From Xanthobacteraceae bacterium (GTDB taxonomy: Bacteria > Pseudomonadota > Alphaproteobacteria > Rhizobiales > Xanthobacteraceae), in the NCBI GenBank assembly GCA_028290465.1, contig JAQGJU010000143.1, positions 62,001-126,000 on the forward strand: a stretch of 64,000 nucleotides of DNA, given 5' to 3'. Both the position numbers and the translations under genes were made by a program. The notes beneath the pieces were generated by a model. It made no database searches. It was not told the DNA's origin and saw only the letters and a program-made list of their open reading frames with translations. Within the stretch, counting starts at the first letter, position 1; each line of letters opens with the position of its first letter. Shown here one piece after another: positions 51,622 through 63,454 of this stretch.

Positions 51622-52683
51622 CTATCCGATCGCCGGAATAGGGGCGGACACCAATTCTCCGCGCACCAGGGCCGTGCCTTCGACCATAGCACGCATCTTT
51701 CCGTACGCCACGTCGCGAGGCAGATACTTCAACCCACAATCCGGTGCAACCACGACGCGCTCGGCAGGGACGTGGCGCAACCCGGCGCGAATGCGCCGGG
51801 CCACCATGGCCGGCGTCTCGATCGTCAGGTCGGACAGGTCGATCACACCCAGAATGATGGTCTTTGACGGCAGATTCTTCAACACCGCACCGTCGAGCTT
51901 CGGCTGCGCGGCCTCGACCGATATTTGCTGCGCGGCCGAGTGTTCCAGCTCCGACAAAAACGAATAACCGGTCGGCTTCTCGCTCACCATCTGGGCGTAG
52001 CCGAAGCAGATATGCACCGCCGTCGTACCGCTGACGCCTTCAAGGGCGCGAGCCAGCGTTTTCAGACCATAGGCGCGGGCGTCGTCCGGGCGGGCCTGCA
52101 TCCAGGGCTCGTCGATTTGGACAAAGTCAGCGCCGGCCGCGAACAGATCCTTGATCTCGGCATTGACGGCGGCCGCATAGTCCATCGCCATCGCTTCGGC
52201 GGAGCCGTAGTAGTCGTCTTGCGCCTGCTGGGCCATGGTGAACGGCCCCGGCACCGTCATCTTGATCGGCCGGTCGGTGTTCCGGCGCAGAAACTCAACG
52301 TCGCGCACTTCGACGGGATGACGGCGCGTGATCCGGCCGGTCACACGCGGCACCGGGACCGGATTGCCGCTGCGGTTGATCGTGGTGCCCGGATTATCGA
52401 GATCGATGCCGTCCAATGCCGTCGCGAAACGGTTGGAATAGCTTTCGCGGCGCTGCTCGCCGTCGGTAATGATGTCGAGGCCGGCGCGTTCCTGGTCGCG
52501 GATCGCCAACAAGGTCGCATCGTCCTGCGCCTGCTCCAGCCATTGCGGCGCGATGCGCCAGAGCTCGCGCGCGCGCACCCGCGGCGGCATCTGCTTGGTC
52601 AGCGCCTCGCGGTCGATCAGCCAGTCGGGCTGCGGATAGGAGCCGACCAGACAGGTCGGCAGCAAAACTTTGGATGCGGCCAC
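51622..52683 (-). CDS. MetE C-terminal-domain-like methyltransferase
   Basis: 353 aa from a GTG at 52683; no ATG precedes the conserved start LLPTCLVGSYPQPDWL, and the ribosome-binding site is weak. It corresponds to the catalytic C-terminal half of cobalamin-independent methionine synthase only. The zinc ligands are all present: His and Cys in VHICFGYA, Glu in VEAAQPKLD, Cys in APDCGLKYL. It may transfer methyl groups from a methylated substrate, such as a methoxyaromatic-derived folate pool, to a thiol. The short form is common and not a truncation. Confidence 0.85.
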   Translation of the reverse strand: MAASKVLLPTCLVGSYPQPDWLIDREALTKQMPPRVRARELWRIAPQWLEQAQDDATLLAIRDQERAGLDIITDGEQRRESYSNRFATALDGIDLDNPGTTINRSGNPVPVPRVTGRITRRHPVEVRDVEFLRRNTDRPIKMTVPGPFTMAQQAQDDYYGSAEAMAMDYAAAVNAEIKDLFAAGADFVQIDEPWMQARPDDARAYGLKTLARALEGVSGTTAVHICFGYAQMVSEKPTGYSFLSELEHSAAQQISVEAAQPKLDGAVLKNLPSKTIILGVIDLSDLTIETPAMVARRIRAGLRHVPAERVVVAPDCGLKYLPRDVAYGKMRAMVEGTALVRGELVSAPIPAIG

Positions 52684-52736
52684 GATCAAGCTTTCATGTG
52701 AGACGGCGAACGAACTCAACAACGCCACCAACAAAG

Positions 52737-52762
52737 CGGCCGGCGCTGTTCGGCGCCGGCCG
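52737..52762 (-). terminator. Hairpin after the binding-protein gene
   Basis: Perfect 10-bp stem CGGCCGGCGC / GCGCCGGCCG with a 6-base loop, 20 bases beyond the minus-strand stop at 52782; on that strand it is followed by CTTTGTTGG, weakly T-rich. Acts as a terminator or 3' stabiliser between the binding-protein gene and the methyltransferase gene. Confidence 0.6.
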
Positions 52763-52781
52763 TAGTGTTTAACAGTATCGG

Positions 52782-54065
52782 CTATTTCTTCGCATCCGCG
52801 TACGGATAGATCACCTTGCCCGATTGATACTTCTCCGGGCTTACAATGACCTGGGTGGACAGCTTGCGGAACTGATCCAGGTCGTTGTTCTCGATGCCCT
52901 GGAACTGAACTTCGAGCACGCGCGACTCGGTCCATTCGCCTTCCGGCCCGAACTTGATGTCGCCGACCACGGTCGTGAAGCTGCTCTTGCGCATGTATTC
53001 GGCCAGCACGTTGTCGTCAACGCTCTTGGTCGCGTCGATCGCCTGTCCGAGCACCTGCAGATAGGCGTAGGCCCATGGCGGCATATAGTAGCCGAGCGGA
53101 TCGACGCCTTCGGCGGCGGCGCGGGCCTGATACTTCTTGATCAGGTCCATGACGCCTGGAAATTCCATGGTCTTGGCCGGCACCCACATGTCGTAGTTCA
53201 CGATGCCGTTCAGCATCGGCCCAAGCTGGGTCTTGAACACGGTGGATTGCAGACCGACCATGGCGCCGCCGATCATCTTCGGCTTATAGCCGATCTCGTT
53301 GATCGAGCGCACCATTCCGACCGAGTCGAGCGGATACGAACAGATCACCACGATGTCGGCGTTCGACGCCTGGATGGCGCGGATGATCGACGTGAAGTCG
53401 GTGGTGGTCGGCGGATATTTGCGGTCATAGACCACCTTCAGGCCGGCCGCCTTGGCGTTTTCGCGCGCGCCGTCGGCGACGTTCTGGCCGAATTCGGCGT
53501 CGACCGACGCAATGGCAATCGTGGTCGGCTTCGGGTTCTGCGCCATCGCCACGTCGAAGTAGCCCTTGGTGAAGGCCGGCTTCGGGTTCGGACCCATCGG
53601 GATCATCGAGAAGTATTTCGGATACTTGAACTTCTCGTTCACGCCGGTGCCGAACAGGCCCATGAACAATTTGTTTTTCTGGATTACGATCGGCATCGCG
53701 GGCGCGATCATGTTGGTCGCATAGGCGCTGACCACCAGGTTCACTTTGTCAACGTCGAGCAGCTTGGTGTAGATCTGCGGCACCAGTGCCGGATTACTCT
53801 GATCGTCGTAATAGATCAGCTTCACCGGCCGGCCGGCGAGGCCACCCTTGGCGTTGACGTCGTCTTCCCAGATCTTCATTGCCAGCAGCGACGACTTGCC
53901 GTTGGGTGCGAGCGGCCCGGTCAGCGACATGCTGAAGCCGATCGTGATCGGATTGGCCGCCTGCGCGGTGGCGCTCGTCGACGTCACGCCCAGCCACGCC
54001 GCGGCCGCCAGCGCACCGGCGGCAACGCGCCTCAGCACCGTGCGGCGATCGAAATTCTGATTCAT
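52782..54065 (-). CDS. Branched-chain amino acid-type ABC transporter substrate-binding protein
   Basis: 427 aa. Signal region DRRTVLRRVAAGALAAAAWL with a twin-Arg-like motif, cleaved near ATAQA. Mature start ANPITIGFSMSLTGPLAPNG, as in Liv-type receptors, and a long periplasmic-binding fold. No permease or ATPase is adjacent, so it must share a transporter encoded elsewhere, possibly the Liv system at 35179-38647. Probably captures the aromatic substrate of the dioxygenase cluster (inference). Confidence 0.89.
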   Translation of the reverse strand: MNQNFDRRTVLRRVAAGALAAAAWLGVTSTSATAQAANPITIGFSMSLTGPLAPNGKSSLLAMKIWEDDVNAKGGLAGRPVKLIYYDDQSNPALVPQIYTKLLDVDKVNLVVSAYATNMIAPAMPIVIQKNKLFMGLFGTGVNEKFKYPKYFSMIPMGPNPKPAFTKGYFDVAMAQNPKPTTIAIASVDAEFGQNVADGARENAKAAGLKVVYDRKYPPTTTDFTSIIRAIQASNADIVVICSYPLDSVGMVRSINEIGYKPKMIGGAMVGLQSTVFKTQLGPMLNGIVNYDMWVPAKTMEFPGVMDLIKKYQARAAAEGVDPLGYYMPPWAYAYLQVLGQAIDATKSVDDNVLAEYMRKSSFTTVVGDIKFGPEGEWTESRVLEVQFQGIENNDLDQFRKLSTQVIVSPEKYQSGKVIYPYADAKK

Positions 54066-54424
54066 CTGTTCCTCCCGTTAAGCGGCCCGAGGCCGGCCTC
54101 ATTCGGCCGCCGGGCTCGCCCGTTTCCATCCCAAACCACGCCATTGATCGGCGTGTTGTTTTCGTTAGACGAAATTGATTTCCGCCAAGACGTCAGAGCA
54201 GACGCCAGCCAGCCAGCCCGTGTCAAGCAACACCAATGACGGGTGTTTTATGACTGCGTCGGACAATGCTGCGAGAAGCGAATTCGGTGCCTTGCCCACC
54301 CGCAGTCCCACACGGGCGGGCCCCGAACGCAGATCCGCCGTACATCGTTTTCGAGCCTGTGGCTGGCGGACTCTCACGCTCGCATGGCCAACGAACTGCT
54401 TCAGAGCTCCACGATTTGCTGACC

Positions 54425-54476
54425 TAGAGCGCGTCCAGCATAAATGGACACCGGTTTTGCATCCGGCCGCGCTCTA
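54425..54476. repeat. AGAGCGCG-type palindromic repeat, copy 2
   Basis: TAGAGCGCG (54425-54433) pairs with CGCGCTCTA (54468-54476). The centre, read on the minus strand, is CCGGATGCAAAACCGG, the same as copy 1 at 51560-51609 but inverted. The two copies bracket the methyltransferase and binding-protein genes. Confidence 0.85.
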
Positions 54477-54480
54477 AGTG

Positions 54481-54540
54481 CTAGACAGACGCGTTTCCCT
54501 CACGTGAAGTGGATTTCCACTTCACTTGAAAACGCTCTAG
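54481..54540. repeat. GAAGTGGA palindromic repeat
   Basis: Perfect core hairpin GTGAAGTGGA-TT-TCCACTTCAC (54504-54525) flanked by GACGCGTTT and AAAACGCTCTAG, which partly complement each other. The AGAGCGTTTTC...GAAGTGG family is common between genes in Bradyrhizobium-type genomes. It lies four bases from the preceding repeat. Confidence 0.82.
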
Positions 54541-54700
54541 ACGTGGTTATGGCGCGGCAAGCGCCCAACATTTCGTCACATATTACCTTACACTCCATGC
54601 TGCGCTGCAGCGATTTCACGCCTACGTTGTCATGCGACTTGACCCCGGCGCTCCCTATGCCATTGCGTTCGGGAGATAACGCGACAGAGCGGATCGAGCT

Positions 54701-56386
54701 GTGAACATCGAGGTTCTACAACGCGGAGCCAAGGCAACCGCGCGTCCGGCAAAGGCCGACGCGTGGTGGCATGGCGCCGTCATCTATCAGATCTATCCGC
54801 GCAGCTTTTTCGACAGCAACGGCGACGGCATCGGCGATCTGCCGGGCATCACCGCCCATCTCGATCATATCGCGGAGCTGGGCGTCGATGCGGTCTGGAT
54901 CGCGCCGTTCTTCCGTTCGCCGATGAAGGATTTCGGCTACGACGTGACCGACCATTGCGATGTCGATCCGATGTTCGGCACGCTCGATGACTTCGATGCG
55001 TTGACGGCGCGGGCGCGCGAACTCGGCCTGCGCATCATCGTCGATCAGGTGTGGAGCCACACCGCCGACGATCATCCATGGTTCGTCGAAAGCCGCACCT
55101 CGCGGGATTCGAAAAAATCCGACTGGTATGTCTGGGCCGACGCGCGGCCGGACGGCACACCGCCCAACAACTGGCTGTCGGTGTTCGGCGGAGTCGCCTG
55201 GACCTGGGAGCCGCGCCGCCGGCAATATTATCTGCATCATTTCCTGAGCAGCCAGCCGCAGCTCAATCTGTACCATCCGGACGTCGAACAGGCGCTTTTT
55301 GATGTCGGGAAATTCTGGATTGACCGCGGCGTCGATGGCTTCCGGCTCGATGCGGTCGACTTCATGTTTCACGATCGCCGGCTGCGCGACAATCCCGCGC
55401 GGCTGCCGAGCGGCGTCATGCCGCTAAGGCCGTTCGGTATGCAGCGGCACATGTTCGACATGCTGCAACCGGAAATGTTCGCGTTCATGACGCGGCTCAA
55501 TACATTCCTACGCCCCTATCCGGACATGATGACGCTGGCCGAAGTATCCAGCGAGCCCGGCGCGTACCGGCGCTGCGCCGAGTACACCGACCGGCAGGCG
55601 CACCGCCTGGACATGGCATACTCGCTCGCCCTGATGAAGGAGGCGCTGACCGCCGACCGTCTGGCCAAAGTGCTGACCGAGATGCACGACGCCATCGAGA
55701 ACGGCTGCGTGTGCTGGGCGTTCAGCAATCACGACGTGGTCCGCGCCGTCAGCCGCTGGGGCCACCCTTTGCTGCATCATCGGATCGCGCTGACACTGAT
55801 CGCGCTGCTCATCACCCTACCCGGCGCGGCGTGCCTGTATCAGGGCGAAGAGTTGGGACTGACCGAAGCGACGCTGACACATGCCGACATGCGCGACCCC
55901 TACGGCATCAATTTCTACCCCGCGTTCCTGGGCCGCGACGGAGCCCGCACGCCGATGCCGTGGCAGGCAAATGCGCGCTTCGCCGGCTTCACGACTTCGC
56001 AGGCGCCCTGGCTTCCGGTGCCGCCGGAGCATGCTGAACGGGCGGTCGATGTTCAACGCGGCGACGAGAACTCGTTGCTACACGCGTACCGTCGTCTGTT
56101 GCATTGGCGGCGCCATCATCCAGCGTTGCGCGATGGCGGCTTCCGGCTGCTCACGTTGCCCGAGCCGCTGTTCGGCTTCGAGCGCTATAATAAGGACGAA
56201 GGCGGTGGAGGGCTGATCGCGGTGTTCAACCTGCACGATGCTCCGACGCTGTTGGCCCGCAGCCTGCTGCCGCCCCGCGCCCGCATCGTCGAACTGAGCG
56301 ATTTTCCCCTCGAAATCGCCCCCGATTCGTATGTGATTCCGCCCTACGGGGCCGTTTTTGCTTATTTAGACGCCGTTCTGTCGTAA
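54701..56386 (+). CDS. GH13 alpha-glucosidase/oligo-1,6-glucosidase-like enzyme
   Basis: 561 aa with a GTG start (GGATCGAG just upstream). Complete GH13 barrel: VIYQIYPRSFFDSNGDGIGD at 28-47, catalytic nucleophile Asp217 in FRLDAVDF, acid/base Glu281 in TLAEVSS, and transition-state Asp345 in FSNHDV. Short C-terminal beta domain. Hydrolyses or transfers alpha-glucosyl units of small maltosides or sucrose-like sugars. Leads the trehalose/glucan block, 181 bases before otsA. Confidence 0.88.
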   Translation: MNIEVLQRGAKATARPAKADAWWHGAVIYQIYPRSFFDSNGDGIGDLPGITAHLDHIAELGVDAVWIAPFFRSPMKDFGYDVTDHCDVDPMFGTLDDFDALTARARELGLRIIVDQVWSHTADDHPWFVESRTSRDSKKSDWYVWADARPDGTPPNNWLSVFGGVAWTWEPRRRQYYLHHFLSSQPQLNLYHPDVEQALFDVGKFWIDRGVDGFRLDAVDFMFHDRRLRDNPARLPSGVMPLRPFGMQRHMFDMLQPEMFAFMTRLNTFLRPYPDMMTLAEVSSEPGAYRRCAEYTDRQAHRLDMAYSLALMKEALTADRLAKVLTEMHDAIENGCVCWAFSNHDVVRAVSRWGHPLLHHRIALTLIALLITLPGAACLYQGEELGLTEATLTHADMRDPYGINFYPAFLGRDGARTPMPWQANARFAGFTTSQAPWLPVPPEHAERAVDVQRGDENSLLHAYRRLLHWRRHHPALRDGGFRLLTLPEPLFGFERYNKDEGGGGLIAVFNLHDAPTLLARSLLPPRARIVELSDFPLEIAPDSYVIPPYGAVFAYLDAVLS

Positions 56387-56567
56387 TTTTTTTAGTTTAC
56401 CCCTGCCTGACTCAAAAAAATCGCATTGCGGCATGGACCCAACACGGCCCGGCCGCGTTGGAACTGTGGGCCACGGATGAGTGCAGCGCGCCGGCTTGCG
56501 GTGCGTGCATTGTTTCGGTCCACGGCCAAGTTGACGACGCATTTTTGCGGGGGGAACGGGGCGTCCC

Positions 56568-58025
56568 ATGGATATGGAAAATTTGACCAGTCGGGGCGGC
56601 ACCTCACGCATTATCGTGGTTTCAAACCGGATCGGCCCCGTCGAAGAGGGCAAATCGGCGCCGGGCGGGCTCGCCGTCGGCGTCTATGAAATCCTGCGCT
56701 CGATGGGCGGCATCTGGTTCGGCTGGTCCGGCACCGTCGCCGATCAAAGTTCCGTTACGCCCAACATGACCAAGGACGGCAACATCACTTACGCGACCAT
56801 TGATCTGGGGCGTAAGGACTACGCGGAATTCTATGCCGGCTTTTCAAACTCGACCTTGTGGCCGCTGCTGCACTTCCGCACCGGTCTGCTCGATTTCGAA
56901 CGCCAATGCCTTGAGGGCTACCTGCGCGTCAACGATCTGTTCGCCGAACACCTGATCAAGCTGATCCGGCCGAACGACATCATCTGGGTACACGACTATC
57001 ACCTCATTCCGCTTGCCGCGGCGCTGCGGCGCAAGGGTGCGAAGAACCGCATCGGCTTCTTTTTGCATACGCCGCTGCCGCCGCGCGCCGTGCTGCAAAC
57101 GCTGCCGGATCATGGCCGGTTGCTGCGCACGCTGGCAGCCTACGATCTCATCGGTTTTCAGACCGAAGACGACGCCACCCATTTCAACGATTACATGCGC
57201 CTCGAACTCGGCGCGACAGCGGCCGGCGCCACCTTGTTGCTGGACCGCCGCCAGTTCCGCGCCGGCACCTATCCGATCGGCATCGATCCGGCCGGTTTCG
57301 CCCGCACCGCCGATGTGGCCAGCGGGCAGAGCGCGACGCGACGGCTCAAACGCAGCCTCGGCGACCGTAAATTGGCGATCGGCGTCGACCGTCTCGACTA
57401 CAGCAAAGGTTTGCCGCTGCGCATGAAGGCGATCGACCGATTGTTCAGTGCGCATTCGAACTGGCGCGACCGGGTCACCTTTTTGCAGATCGCCACCATC
57501 AGCCGCTCCGATGTTCGGCAGTATCGCGACCTGCGCGAAGAACTCGACGCGGCGGCTGGCCACATCAACGGCCGCTACGCCGAAGCCGACTGGACGCCGG
57601 TCCGCTACGTCAACCGCAACGTCAACCGCAATACATTGGCCGGCTATTTCCGCTGCGCCCATGTCGGGCTGGTGACGCCGCTGCGCGACGGCATGAACCT
57701 CGTCGCCAAGGAATATGTCGCCGCGCAGGACCCGGAGGATCCGGGCGTGCTCATTCTATCGCCTTTCGCAGGCGCCGCACATGAATTGGATGCCGCGTTG
57801 CAGGTCAATCCGTTTGATGTCGATGCGATGGTCGAGGCCCTGACCCAGGCCCTGGTGATGCCGCTCGCGGAACGCCGCCGGCGTTGGCGCTCGATGATGA
57901 CCGCGTTGCAGAAACAGACGGTCCGGCACTGGGCCACGAGCTTTATCGACAACCTGACGGCCACCCGCACCGAGGTCCGACGCGTCGCGCTCGCCCACGT
58001 CAGCGACGATCTCACCGTCGCGTAG
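56568..58025 (+). CDS. otsA: Trehalose-6-phosphate synthase
   Basis: 485-aa GT20 glycosyltransferase that makes trehalose 6-phosphate from UDP- or ADP-glucose and glucose 6-phosphate. Motifs: IIVVSNRIGP with GGLAVG, VHDYHLIPLA, FFLHTPLPP, VDRLDYSKGLPLR, and TPLRDGMNLVAKEY for the nucleotide sugar. GGGGCG-type site before ATG; Met3 is an alternative start. No trehalose phosphatase gene (otsB) lies in the window. Trehalose formed this way can feed the TreS fusion downstream. Confidence 0.94.
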   Translation: MDMENLTSRGGTSRIIVVSNRIGPVEEGKSAPGGLAVGVYEILRSMGGIWFGWSGTVADQSSVTPNMTKDGNITYATIDLGRKDYAEFYAGFSNSTLWPLLHFRTGLLDFERQCLEGYLRVNDLFAEHLIKLIRPNDIIWVHDYHLIPLAAALRRKGAKNRIGFFLHTPLPPRAVLQTLPDHGRLLRTLAAYDLIGFQTEDDATHFNDYMRLELGATAAGATLLLDRRQFRAGTYPIGIDPAGFARTADVASGQSATRRLKRSLGDRKLAIGVDRLDYSKGLPLRMKAIDRLFSAHSNWRDRVTFLQIATISRSDVRQYRDLREELDAAAGHINGRYAEADWTPVRYVNRNVNRNTLAGYFRCAHVGLVTPLRDGMNLVAKEYVAAQDPEDPGVLILSPFAGAAHELDAALQVNPFDVDAMVEALTQALVMPLAERRRRWRSMMTALQKQTVRHWATSFIDNLTATRTEVRRVALAHVSDDLTVA

Positions 58026-58103
58026 GCCTTAAGATTTAGAGTTTCGAACGGCTTCGTCCGACCGGACGAAGCCGCCATTGCCGTTTCGGAAGGAGGCCGT
58101 GAC

Positions 58104-60158
58104 ATGGGAATAACGACACCGCCGCCGAACGACATCCGCAGGATTGTCGAAGCCATGAACACGACGGGACCGTTGCCGGTGACACGCCGCCAGGATAGCG
58201 GTCGCATCATTGTCGAAAGCGTCTATCCGGAGATCGATTGCGGGCGTTATCCGGTAAAGCGCAAAATCGGCGATGAATTCGAAATCTCCGCCGACATCTT
58301 CCGCGACGGTCACGACGTGATCGCGGCTTCGATCCTGTATCGGGCCGCCGACGAGGATTTCTGGCGCCGCGCGCCGATGTACCATGTCGACAACGATCGT
58401 TGGGGCGGCGCGGTGCGGCTGTCGCGCAACATTCGCTACTTCTACACGCTGGAAGCCTGGACCGACGTGTTCGCCAGTTGGCGGCGCGACACCGGCCGCA
58501 AGATCGCCGCCAAGCAGGATGTCGGCACTGAGCTGATCGAAGGCCGCGAGATCATCGAGCGCGCCGCGAAGGACTTGGCCAATGGCGCCGCGCGGAAATT
58601 GCGCGACCTGCTGCTGCGGATCGATGCCGACTCCCCAACCGCGCCCACCAACGTCCTGCTCGGCGACGAACTCGCTGAGTTCATGGCCGAGTACGGCCCG
58701 CGCGACGACGTCAGTCGCTTTCCGCGCACGCTGGAAGTGGTAGTCGACCGCGAGCGCGCGGTATTCGCTGCCTGGTACGAGATGTTTCCGCGCTCACAGG
58801 GCACCGATCCGACCAGGAGCGCGACGTTCGACGACTGCATCGCCCGGCTGCCCGAGGTCCAGGCGATGGGCTTCGACGTGGTGTATTTCGTGCCAATCCA
58901 TCCGATCGGCCGCGTCAACCGCAAGGGCCCGGACAATACGCTCAATCCCGGCCCCGACGATCCGGGCAGTCCTTATGCGATCGGCAATGAGGAAGGCGGG
59001 CATGATGCGATTCATGCCGATCTCGGCACGCTGGAGGACTTCGCACGGCTGATCGCCCGTACCCGCGAACTCGGCATGGAGATCGCGCTCGACTTCGCGA
59101 TCCAGTGCGCGCCCGACCATCCGTGGGTGAAGCAGCACCCGGAATGGTTCGTGTTCCGGCCGGACGGCTCGATCAAATACGCCGAGAATCCGCCGAAGAA
59201 GTATCAGGACATCGTCAACGTCAATTTCTACGGCCAGCATCACGAGGAGTTGTGGGCAGCGTTGCGCGATATCGTGCTGGTGTGGGCACAGCGCGGCGTG
59301 CGCATTTTTCGGGTCGACAATCCGCATACCAAGCCGCTGCCATTCTGGGAGTGGATGATCCGCGAAGTGCAGACGCTATTTCCGGATACCATCTTCCTGA
59401 GCGAGGCCTTCACCAAGCCGAAGATGATGAAGGCCTTGGCCAAGGCCGGTTTCACGCAGTCCTACACGTACTTTACCTGGCGTAACCAGAAGCAGGAATT
59501 GATCGACTACCTGACCGAACTGACCAGGACCAAATGCCGTGAATATCTGCGCCCGAACTTCTTCGCCAACACGCCGGACATCCTGCCGGCCTTTCTGCAG
59601 AGCGGTGGCGCACCGGCGTTCAAGATCCGCGCCGCGCTGGCATCGACGCTGGCCGGCGTTTACGGCATCTATAACGGCTTCGAGTTGTGCGAAGGCCGCG
59701 CGATCCCCGGTACCGAGGATTACATTCACTCGGAGAAGTACCAGTACAAGGTGTGGGACTGGGATCGGCCCGGCAACATCAAGCCGTTCATCACCGCGCT
59801 GAATCGCATCCGGCGCGAGAATGTCGCGTTTCGTGATTTTCTGAATCTGGAATTCTGGCGCGCCGACCACGGCAGCATCATCTTCTACAGCAAGATGACG
59901 CCGGAGCGCGACAATATCGTTTTCGTCGCCGTCAATCTCGACCCGTTCTCGGCGCATGAAACCACTTTGTGGTTTCCGATCGCCCAGATGGGGTTGGGCG
60001 ATAACGACCCTTTCGAAGTCGAAGAATTGCTCGGTGGCGAGAAGCATCTGTGGCGCGGCTCGCCGCACCACATTCGTCTCGATCCGCATACCAACCCGGT
60101 CGCCATTTTTCGCGTTTCGATTTGGCAGAATGTCGATTACCGCCGTCCCGCCCGTTAA
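58104..60158 (+). CDS. glgE: Alpha-1,4-glucan:maltose-1-phosphate maltosyltransferase
   Basis: 684-aa GH13_3 enzyme that adds maltosyl units from maltose 1-phosphate to alpha-glucan. N-terminal domain of about 200 residues, then the barrel. Catalytic nucleophile Asp405 (RVDNPHTKPLPFWEW) and acid/base Glu434 (LSEAFTKPKMM); DFAIQCAPDHPW and the C-terminal beta domain are typical. GGAGG before the ATG. Maltose 1-phosphate is supplied by the TreS-maltokinase fusion 11 bases downstream. Confidence 0.95.
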   Translation: MGITTPPPNDIRRIVEAMNTTGPLPVTRRQDSGRIIVESVYPEIDCGRYPVKRKIGDEFEISADIFRDGHDVIAASILYRAADEDFWRRAPMYHVDNDRWGGAVRLSRNIRYFYTLEAWTDVFASWRRDTGRKIAAKQDVGTELIEGREIIERAAKDLANGAARKLRDLLLRIDADSPTAPTNVLLGDELAEFMAEYGPRDDVSRFPRTLEVVVDRERAVFAAWYEMFPRSQGTDPTRSATFDDCIARLPEVQAMGFDVVYFVPIHPIGRVNRKGPDNTLNPGPDDPGSPYAIGNEEGGHDAIHADLGTLEDFARLIARTRELGMEIALDFAIQCAPDHPWVKQHPEWFVFRPDGSIKYAENPPKKYQDIVNVNFYGQHHEELWAALRDIVLVWAQRGVRIFRVDNPHTKPLPFWEWMIREVQTLFPDTIFLSEAFTKPKMMKALAKAGFTQSYTYFTWRNQKQELIDYLTELTRTKCREYLRPNFFANTPDILPAFLQSGGAPAFKIRAALASTLAGVYGIYNGFELCEGRAIPGTEDYIHSEKYQYKVWDWDRPGNIKPFITALNRIRRENVAFRDFLNLEFWRADHGSIIFYSKMTPERDNIVFVAVNLDPFSAHETTLWFPIAQMGLGDNDPFEVEELLGGEKHLWRGSPHHIRLDPHTNPVAIFRVSIWQNVDYRRPAR

Positions 60159-60169
60159 CGGATCTTTTC

Positions 60170-63453
<3,284 letters not shown>

Positions 63454-63454
<1 letters not shown>

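Larger units (their letters stand above)
54066..54700. other. 635-base intergenic region with two repeats
   Basis: No supportable gene; short open frames here lack any recognisable features. It separates the divergent binding-protein gene and the glucan operon, so it must hold both promoters, but I see no clear consensus boxes. It carries the two palindromic repeats at 54425-54476 and 54481-54540. GGGAG at 54671-54675 region is too far from the next start to be its ribosome-binding site. Confidence 0.6.

Noticed and set aside
54165-54704. Short open frames in the 635-base gap before the glucan operon
   Set aside because: They run through the palindromic repeats and have no conserved features or start signals.
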